A DNA stretch of 64,000 nt. It comes from CAVVEC01 sp963770485 (GTDB lineage: Bacteria; Acidobacteriota; Terriglobia; Terriglobales; Acidobacteriaceae). This document shows, piece after piece, positions 34,296-39,645 of this stretch. Position 1 is the first letter of the stretch, and every line of letters starts with the position of its first letter. Location of the stretch: NCBI GenBank assembly GCA_963770485.1, contig CAVYPX010000011.1, forward strand, positions 62,001 to 126,000, read 5' to 3'. Below the pieces are notes generated by a model. That model did no database searches. It saw only the letters and a list, made by a program, of their open reading frames with translations, and was not told where the DNA came from. The position numbers and the translations under genes are program-made.

Positions 34296-34501
34296 GGGCA
34301 TTTCAGATCCCTCGGCTGCGCTCGGGATTTCGCCTGCGGTCTCCCGCTTCGCTCACGCCCGCAAAACGGCTCAAGTTCAAGTCTCTCCGGGTCCGCCAGG
34401 GCATTCCAGATCCCTCGGCTGCGCTCGGGATTTCGCCTGCGGGCTCCCGCTTCGCTCACGCCCGCAAAGCGGCTCAAGTTCAAGTCTCTCCGGGTCCGCC
34501 A
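34296..34501 (+). repeat. Two tandem copies of the tRNA-Arg 3' end with hairpin spacers (103-bp period)
   Basis: After the tRNA come two 103-bp units, each a 78-bp spacer (34296-34373, 34399-34476) plus an exact 25-nt copy of the tRNA 3' terminus including CCA (34374-34398, 34477-34501). A further partial spacer follows to about 34543. Spacers fold into two hairpins (ATCCC..GGGAT and TGCGGGC..GCCCGCA) and are clearly related to the tRNA-Gly spacers: shared GCTGCGCTC-GGATTTCGCC-GCGG and CGCCCGCAAA. Confidence 0.95.
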
Positions 34502-34607
34502 AGCTCGCGCTCCAGATCCCTCGCGGCGCTCGGGATAACTTCGACAGGTTCAGCCTCCTAGGCGCTCGGCGTCGGCTCATCCCGCGTCCCTTCCTGATGC
34601 CATCTCT

Positions 34608-34613
34608 TACAAT
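34608..34613 (+). promoter_or_regulatory. -10 box (TACAAT) 6 nt before the thiO start
   Basis: TACAAT is followed by ACCCGT and then the GTG start codon of thiO. The expected +1 coincides with the first base of the start codon, predicting a leaderless transcript; no Shine-Dalgarno sequence is present. Confidence 0.5.
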
Positions 34614-34619
34614 ACCCGT

Positions 34620-35687
34620 GTGAAGACCTGGGACGTCATCATCATCGGCGGCGGAATTATTGGACTGTCGCTGTCGATCGCGCTGCGCAAGCGAGGCGTC
34701 CAAGTTCTGTTGGTGGAGCGGGGAGAGCCCGGCCGCGAAGCTTCCCACGCCGCTGCCGGCATGTTGGTCGACTGCGCGGCGGAGACTCCGGCCGCCTTGC
34801 AGCCGCTGGCGACGGCAAGCGCGCGCATGTATCCCGAATTCGTGCATGAGTTGCAGGATGAGTCCGGAATGCATGTTGACCTGCGCGACGAGGGCACGCT
34901 GGTATTTCCTCCGCCCGAGCACGTCCACGATTCACCGGGATTCAATGTCGAGAGGCTGCTTCCGGCGCCTCTGGCTGAGCTCGAGCCAGCGCTCGCCGAC
35001 CTGACACGCCCAGCGATCTATTTGAAGGAGCGCAGCGTCGATCCGCGCGCTCTGGTTGCGGCGGCGTTAAAAGCGGCGAAACACCGCGGCGTGGATATTT
35101 CCTCCGGTACGACGGTAAACGGTGTGCTTCTGTCCGGGGGGCGAGTCAGAGGGATCAGCACAGACAGAACCCAGTACTCCGCCCCCGCAGTGGTGAACTG
35201 TGCGGGTGCGTGGGCCGGGCAGATTTCTCCACATCCCTTCCCTGCCCGCCCGGTGAAGGGACAGATGCTGGCCGTGGTGGGTGCTCGACACGATGTGCTG
35301 CGGCACGTGATCCGCGCACCCGAAGTGTACCTGGTACCCCGCAGCGATGGGCGCATCCTCATCGGCGCCACAGTGGAAGAAGCGGGATACGACAAGCGCA
35401 CCGAAGCGGACACGATTCAGCGCCTGCATCGGGCGGCGATTCGCATGATCCCGGCGCTGGAACAGGCGCGAGTCTTGGAGGCCTGGGCCGGGCTGCGGCC
35501 GGGAACGCCGGACGATTTGCCAATCCTTGGAGCCGCCAGCACGCCCGGCTATTTCGTGGCCACCGGACATTTTCGCGATGGCATCTTATTGGCGCCCGTG
35601 ACCGCGCACGTGATGGCTCAAGTCATCACAGGTGCGAAGCCGGAGCACGACCTTTCAGCGTTCTCTCCCGATAGATTTCAGAGTTGA
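34620..35687 (+). CDS. thiO: Glycine oxidase ThiO (FAD-dependent)
   Basis: The 355-residue flavoprotein starts at GTG 34620. It has the dinucleotide loop VIIIGGGIIGLSLSIALRK, the DAO-family segment GREASHAAAGML, VNCAGAWAG, RPVKGQML, and a C-terminal FAD motif GHFRDGILLAPVTA, with WAGLRPGTPDDLPILG. ThiO oxidises glycine to the imine used in thiazole synthesis for thiamine. No other thi genes are adjacent, so a related D-amino-acid oxidase cannot be fully excluded. Its stop codon is inside the 8-bp duplication generated by a MITE-like insertion. Confidence 0.9.
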   Translation: MKTWDVIIIGGGIIGLSLSIALRKRGVQVLLVERGEPGREASHAAAGMLVDCAAETPAALQPLATASARMYPEFVHELQDESGMHVDLRDEGTLVFPPPEHVHDSPGFNVERLLPAPLAELEPALADLTRPAIYLKERSVDPRALVAAALKAAKHRGVDISSGTTVNGVLLSGGRVRGISTDRTQYSAPAVVNCAGAWAGQISPHPFPARPVKGQMLAVVGARHDVLRHVIRAPEVYLVPRSDGRILIGATVEEAGYDKRTEADTIQRLHRAAIRMIPALEQARVLEAWAGLRPGTPDDLPILGAASTPGYFVATGHFRDGILLAPVTAHVMAQVITGAKPEHDLSAFSPDRFQS

Positions 35688-35841
35688 CCGTGGTGGTGCA
35701 GTCTTGATAAGGAAGCGAGCCAAACGCGCGATCATTCTGTCGCGCAGGGCGCGACAGTTCGCGCGGCTCGCCCAGATCCCTCGTTGCGCAAAGAACGCTG
35801 GCTCGGGATGACAAATCAGACTGCACCACTACGGAGTTGAC
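35681..35841 (+). mobile_element. MITE-like element with terminal inverted repeats and 8-bp target duplication
   Basis: A non-coding 145-bp element (35689-35833) is bounded by the inverted repeats CGTGGTGGTGCAGTC (35689-35703) and GACTGCACCACTACG (35819-35833), matching at 14 of 15 positions. It is flanked by the direct repeat GAGTTGAC (35681-35688 and 35834-35841). Internal palindromes include GTCGCGC-AGG-GCGCGAC. No transposase is encoded, so movement would need a helper in trans. The left duplication contains the thiO stop codon. Confidence 0.82.
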
Positions 35842-35944
35842 GACAGCCGAGAACTGGAACCGGGTATTCGGGTATACTGAGGAGTTTCATAGGTCAATAA
35901 GAGGCAGCTTTTCCGCGTTCCCGTGCGGAGAAAGAGGACACACT

Positions 35945-37321
35945 ATGGCTTCCCCGGCAGTGGCTTATGCTCGTTCCAATCAGCAGCGTTTTTTAAACGA
36001 ACTCAAAGATTTGCTTCGTATCCCCAGTGTCAGCACCCTGGAAGAACACAAGCCCGACGTGCAGAAGGCCGCCGACGTCGTGGCCAACGAGCTCCGTCGC
36101 ATTGGCATGGAGAATGTGGAAGTCATTCCCACCAAGGGCCATCCGCTCATTTACGCCGACTGGCTGCATGCTTCCGGCAAGCCCACCGTGCTCTGTTACG
36201 CACATTACGATGTGCAGCCGCCGGACCCGCTGGATGAGTGGATCAGCCCGCCGTTCGAACCCACCGAGCGCAACAACAACATCTATGCCCGCGGCGCAGT
36301 GGATGACAAGGGTCAGCTCTGGATGGAGATCAAGGCCATCGAAGCTCTGATGAAGGGCCACGACGGCAAACTGCCGCTCAATGTGAAGTTCATCATCGAG
36401 GGTGAAGAAGAAGTGGGCGGCGAATCCATCGCCGATTACGTGCGCAAGCAGAAGGCCAAGCTGAAGGCCGACTTCGCGCTGGTTTGCGATACGGAATTGT
36501 TCGCGCCCGATCTTCCGACGTTGTGTGTTGGACTGCGCGGGCTGGTCTACACCGAAATCGAAGCGTTTGGGGCGAAGACCGATCTGCATTCCGGCATGTA
36601 CGGCGGCGCGGCCCCCAATCCCTTTTTTGCGTTGATCGAAATCATCAGCAAGCTCAAGGATGCGAAGGGAAAAGTTCTGATTCCGGGATTCTACAAGAAC
36701 GTGAAGGCTCCGACCGCAGCCGAGTTGAAGGCGTGGAAGCGGTTGCCCTTCAACGAAGAACACTATCGCAAGACCGAAGTCGGCTCCAAGGTTCTGACTG
36801 GTGAACCTGGATACTCGGTGCTTTACCGCACCTGGGCGCGACCGACGCTCGAAGTTCACGGCATGCCCGGCGGCTTCACGGCTCCCGGCGCAAAGACGGT
36901 GATTCCGGCGAAGGCGGCCGCGAAGGTTTCCATGCGGCTGGTTCCGAACCAGGATCCGGACGATATTTTGAAGCGCTACACCAACTTTGTGAAGAAGCTG
37001 ACGCCCAAAGGCATTGAAACTAAGATCAAAGTCTGGAGCAAGGGCCCGGCGTGCGTTGTGGGCACGGATAACAAGTACGTCAAGGCATCCACCGAGGCGA
37101 TGCACGACGTCTTCAAGAAAGACACCGTGTTTATCCGCTCCGGCGGCTCGATTCCGATTGTGACCGACTTCCAGGACGTGCTGAAGATTCCCAGCGTGAT
37201 GATGGGCTTCGGTTTGCCCGACGACAATCTGCACGCTCCCAACGAGAAGTTTCACATTCCGAACTTCTACCGCGGGATTGAATCGATCTGCCTGTTCTTC
37301 GAGAAGCTGGGCGGCGCGTAG
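35945..37321 (+). CDS. M20 family metallopeptidase (dipeptidase type)
   Basis: From ATG 35945 the protein is 458 residues, supported by AGAGGACA upstream; the frame is open 36 codons further 5' without a better start. Metal-binding hallmarks are CYAHYDVQPPDPLDEW (His and Asp), YARGAVDDKGQLW (bridging Asp), EGEEEVGGES (catalytic Glu pair) and DLHSGMYGG in the dimerisation domain. VGTDNKYVKAS and the late His in DDNLHAPNEKF complete the site. It is a cytoplasmic dipeptidase of the PepV/CNDP-like group; substrate preference is unknown. Confidence 0.93.
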   Translation: MASPAVAYARSNQQRFLNELKDLLRIPSVSTLEEHKPDVQKAADVVANELRRIGMENVEVIPTKGHPLIYADWLHASGKPTVLCYAHYDVQPPDPLDEWISPPFEPTERNNNIYARGAVDDKGQLWMEIKAIEALMKGHDGKLPLNVKFIIEGEEEVGGESIADYVRKQKAKLKADFALVCDTELFAPDLPTLCVGLRGLVYTEIEAFGAKTDLHSGMYGGAAPNPFFALIEIISKLKDAKGKVLIPGFYKNVKAPTAAELKAWKRLPFNEEHYRKTEVGSKVLTGEPGYSVLYRTWARPTLEVHGMPGGFTAPGAKTVIPAKAAAKVSMRLVPNQDPDDILKRYTNFVKKLTPKGIETKIKVWSKGPACVVGTDNKYVKASTEAMHDVFKKDTVFIRSGGSIPIVTDFQDVLKIPSVMMGFGLPDDNLHAPNEKFHIPNFYRGIESICLFFEKLGGA

Positions 37322-37336
37322 GCGGAACTGGCCACT

Positions 37337-37395
37337 TGGGGACAGCCGCCCCTTCGACTTCGCTCAGGACAGGCCCTCGCCTGTCCTGGCATCGT
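37337..37395 (+). repeat. Interspersed repeat with perfect 9-bp hairpin upstream of hicB
   Basis: This segment carries GGGACAGCCGCCCCTTCGAC, also found near 26850, followed by the hairpin CAGGACAGG-CCCTCG-CCTGTCCTG. It resembles REP-type intergenic elements and may terminate or stabilise the M20 peptidase transcript. Confidence 0.65.
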
Positions 37396-37405
37396 TCCTT
37401 TCCAT

Positions 37406-37413
37406 GCTAGAAT
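37406..37413 (+). promoter_or_regulatory. Extended -10 promoter (TGCTAGAAT) 6 nt before hicB
   Basis: TGCTAGAAT spans 37405-37413 (extended -10, TGn plus TAGAAT). CGGCTC separates it from the hicB GTG at 37420, so the message should be leaderless. Confidence 0.55.
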
Positions 37414-37419
37414 CGGCTC

Positions 37420-37635
37420 GTGAAGCGACCGCAGAAGTTTACGGTACTTATCGAGCGCGACGAGGAGGGGTATTACGTTGCCACCGTCCCCACTCTGCGA
37501 GGCTGCCACACTCAGGCCAAGAACCTCGATACTTTAATGAAGCGCGTGCGCGAGGCTGTGGAGTTGTGCCTTGAAGATAATCATGGTGAGGCCGCACCGT
37601 TGGAGCTTGTCGGCATCCAGCAGATTTCCGTATGA
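37420..37635 (+). CDS. hicB: HicB-family antitoxin (short form)
   Basis: The 71-residue protein starts at GTG 37420. FTVLIERDEEGYYVATVPTL and GCHTQAKNLDTLMKRVREAV are the core of the HicB RNase-H-like fold, which sequesters HicA. The C-terminal ribbon-helix-helix or HTH DNA-binding domain of larger HicB proteins is absent, so autoregulation would need another factor. Its 3' end overlaps hicA by 4 bp. Confidence 0.93.
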   Translation: MKRPQKFTVLIERDEEGYYVATVPTLRGCHTQAKNLDTLMKRVREAVELCLEDNHGEAAPLELVGIQQISV

Positions 37636-37856
37636 CCCGCCTTCCCCGGCTCAAGGGAAAGGAAATTGTTCGAGCCCTCGAACGAAGCGCTTTTCAGATT
37701 GTCCGAACCCGCGGCAGCCACGTTTTCTTACGACATGAAGATGGCAGGGTCACGACTGTGCCAGTGCACTCAGGTGAAACCATCGGCCCCGGCCTTCTGC
37801 GGTCGATCCTGCGGGATGTAGAACTTTCCGTAGACGAACTCCTGAGGCAGCTATGA
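37632..37856 (+). CDS. hicA: HicA-family mRNA interferase toxin
   Basis: This 74-residue dsRBD-like toxin has LPRLKGKEIVRALERSAF and the catalytic His within TRGSHVFLRHEDGR, then VPVHSGETIGPGLLRSILRD, all standard for HicA. It overlaps both hicB upstream and the cupin gene downstream by 4 bp (ATGA), making a tight three-gene unit. HicA toxins cleave mRNA during stress when HicB is lost. Confidence 0.95.
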   Translation: MTRLPRLKGKEIVRALERSAFQIVRTRGSHVFLRHEDGRVTTVPVHSGETIGPGLLRSILRDVELSVDELLRQL

Positions 37857-38272
37857 GCGCGGTCGAAGTAATTCAGCTCTCCGACACCGGCGATCACCGC
37901 GGAAGCAGCTTTCCCCTGGGAAGTGAATGGCTGAAATTCCTTGGCCGCGCCGTTGATTGCCATGTGATGACGATCAAGCCGGGTCAGGTGCGCGGCAACC
38001 ACTACCATGCCAAGAAACGCGAGATTCTGATTGTCGTGTACAAGGACCGGTGGTCGCTGTGCTGGGACACGGGTCCGTCCACACCTGCGCAACGCCATAC
38101 GATCACAGGATCGGGAGCGGTGATGGTCAAAGTCGCTCCCCTGGCATCGCATGCGATTGTGAACGATGGTGGGGTGGACCTGTTTGTCATGGCGCTCTGC
38201 AGCGAGCCCTACGACCCATCTGCGCCGGATTCGTTTCCGCGAATGGTAAGCGCCGTGATTGATAAACGATGA
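37853..38272 (+). CDS. Cupin / WxcM-like sugar-epimerase family protein in the hicBA operon
   Basis: The 139-residue protein has a single double-stranded beta-helix with conserved strands IKPGQVRGNHYHAKKREIL and APLASHAIVNDGG, giving candidate metal or substrate His residues. It resembles the WxcM/FdtA-like and polysaccharide-biosynthesis cupins rather than a known antitoxin. It starts within the hicA stop codon (ATGA). Its job next to a toxin-antitoxin pair is unknown; chance acquisition of a promoter is the simple explanation. Confidence 0.8.
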   Translation: MSAVEVIQLSDTGDHRGSSFPLGSEWLKFLGRAVDCHVMTIKPGQVRGNHYHAKKREILIVVYKDRWSLCWDTGPSTPAQRHTITGSGAVMVKVAPLASHAIVNDGGVDLFVMALCSEPYDPSAPDSFPRMVSAVIDKR

Positions 38273-38286
38273 GGACCGGACTCGGT

Positions 38287-38292
38287 TATAAT
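38287..38292 (+). promoter_or_regulatory. Consensus -10 box (TATAAT) directly before the 38300 gene
   Basis: A perfect TATAAT ends 7 nt before ATG 38300, placing the predicted transcription start at the start codon. No ribosome binding site precedes the ATG. A -35 is not obvious; TTGATA at 38259-38264 is 22 bp away, which is too far. Confidence 0.6.
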
Positions 38293-38299
38293 CTGTCTA

Positions 38300-38533
38300 A
38301 TGTCGATCAAGGTTCACGGCCGCTTTGCGACAGCGCGCGACACAGCAAGGTCTCTCGGTGTCTCTGCCGCTCGGACCGATGCCTTGATAAACACAGCCAG
38401 GAACCTGACTGCTACCCAACGCAGTGGCATGAGCACACACCGCACGGAGCGGAATCCGTTACCCGCTGGCAGGAAAAGTCGAGCACACACCGCTGGAACG
38501 AGGAAAACCAGAAACGCCAAACAAACCCGCTAG
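38300..38533 (+). CDS. Small basic protein, first gene of a two-gene module
   Basis: The 77-residue protein begins with a compact helical part (MSIKVHGRFATARDTARSLG, then VSAARTDALINTARNL) that reads like a helix-turn-helix or short DNA-binding segment. It ends with an Arg/Lys/Thr-rich tail (RKSRAHTAGTRKTRNAKQTR). It follows a perfect -10 box and is immediately succeeded by a TIR-like gene in another frame. I do not recognise the family. A regulator or antitoxin role for the next gene is inference from order only. Confidence 0.6.
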   Translation: MSIKVHGRFATARDTARSLGVSAARTDALINTARNLTATQRSGMSTHRTERNPLPAGRKSRAHTAGTRKTRNAKQTR

Positions 38534-39128
38534 GACCGAATCAGTATTCCTTAACATCCCCTACGACCATCAGTTCGAGAAACTGTTTCTGGCTTACATT
38601 GCTGCCATCAGCGCATTCGGATTCATTCCTCGCGCCACGTTGGAGATTCCCTTCAGCCGCAGGCGGCTGGATCGCATTCTGGATTTGATCCGGGAATGTC
38701 AGTATTCCATTCACGATCTATCCCGGGTGCAATTGGACAACACTGCGCCCAGGACTCCCAGGTTCAACATGCCCTTCGAACTCGGATTGGCCGTGGGGCT
38801 ACCGGAAAAAATCGGCGAGCATAGGCACAACTGGATTGTTTGCGAGGCAGTGCCCTACCGCCTCCAGAAATCGCTGAGCGACTTGAGCGGAACGGATGTC
38901 TATATTCACGATGGCACGATCCGCGGTGTGTTCCGCGAGATGTGCAATGCGTTCGTCCGAAGCAGCCGCCAGCCGACCGCGCCGCAGATGGCCACAATCT
39001 ACCGGATCCTCAGAAAAAGCCTCAAGAGCGTCTTGCGCCGGGCAGGCACCAGGACTCCCTTCAACGCCCGCGTCTTCAAGGAACTTTGCGTTTTAGCGAG
39101 CGCTGCCGCGAGCCAACTGGTCGACTGA
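38493..39128 (+). CDS. TIR / nucleoside-deoxyribosyltransferase-like protein, start codon unclear
   Basis: The recognisable protein begins VFLNIPYDHQFEKLFLAYIA and continues with RILDLIRECQYSIHDLSRV, then PRFNMPFELGLAVG. A sheet-helix-sheet order with an invariant-looking Glu in FELGLA resembles TIR-like and deoxyribosyltransferase folds, where this Glu is catalytic. That fold assignment is my inference. The frame is open from 38433, yet it holds no ATG, GTG or TTG before the conserved N-terminus. CTG 38493 is the best near-cognate; TTG 38640 would remove the first strands and helix. It may be coupled to the 38300 gene or be 5'-damaged. Confidence 0.6.
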   Translation: MERGKPETPNKPARTESVFLNIPYDHQFEKLFLAYIAAISAFGFIPRATLEIPFSRRRLDRILDLIRECQYSIHDLSRVQLDNTAPRTPRFNMPFELGLAVGLPEKIGEHRHNWIVCEAVPYRLQKSLSDLSGTDVYIHDGTIRGVFREMCNAFVRSSRQPTAPQMATIYRILRKSLKSVLRRAGTRTPFNARVFKELCVLASAAASQLVD

Positions 39129-39645
39129 TTGGATCGGATTTCACTCTTCCCTGCCCGGCCTCTCGAGTTGACGCCTTCGGAATAACCGTTGCTTCGAGAT
39201 GTTTCCTCGGCTATCGTGGTTGTGCTCTCGCGGTTCTCCCTGCCTTCTTCGTATCCCCGCCTTTTGACGACCGTCTGCTGCATTGTGTGTGCAAAATGAC
39301 GGGGTTATGCACAAGGGCATACCATATATAGTGTTTTCTTGCTTGACCCCGGCGCAATTTCGCCGTTACAGTAGCTGCAATCTGTGCCGGTGCCCCGACC
39401 AGCCGGGGGCGGTTCGCTAAAAGCGAGGCACGAGAGGAATCTGATTAGTAAACCGGACAGCGGAGGCTCACCTCTAACAACTCGGATGGCAAATCGACAA
39501 AGCGTCGGATGGGGCTTGTAAGAACTGCAGATTCCTCGACACCTTCTTGCCGCGCCCGCGCGGCTGCGAAGGGCTCGGAATGACAAGTTTAAAGGGTCGA
39601 ACGCTGCAGAGGTTCGAAGAAGCAGTGGTCACCAAGGAGTACACA
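39129..39645. other. 517-bp non-coding region before smc with promoter and hairpins
   Basis: I see no protein gene here. A sigma70-like promoter is possible: TTGACC at about 39343 and TTACAG 17 bp later. Downstream are hairpin-forming segments CGGCG-CAATTT-CGCCG, GCCCC-GACCAGCC-GGGGGC and GCCGCG-CCCG-CGCGGC. The last one, with TCGGAATGACA, belongs to the REP-like repeat family. The remainder could be an smc leader or a small RNA; no known RNA family was recognised. Confidence 0.45.

Noticed and set aside
34374..34501. attL/attR sites of an integrated genomic island at tRNA-Arg
   Set aside because: Only 78-bp spacers lie between the tRNA 3' copies and no integrase or cargo gene is present in the window.
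35993..37255. 420-codon minus-strand ORF opposite the M20 peptidase
   Set aside because: Low-complexity shadow rich in His/Arg/Val; the plus strand encodes all M20 motifs.
38999..39283. 94-codon minus-strand ORF downstream of the TIR-like gene
   Set aside because: Half of it is antisense to the TIR-like gene and the rest is low-complexity; no ribosome site or motif.
39340..39560. Known structural RNA (SRP, 6S, RNase P or tmRNA)
   Set aside because: None of the conserved core motifs of these RNAs could be found in the interval.
39547..39645. Upstream extension of SMC
   Set aside because: It derives from a REP-like repeat; TTG 39646 has AAGGAG at ideal spacing and the family's normal N-terminus.
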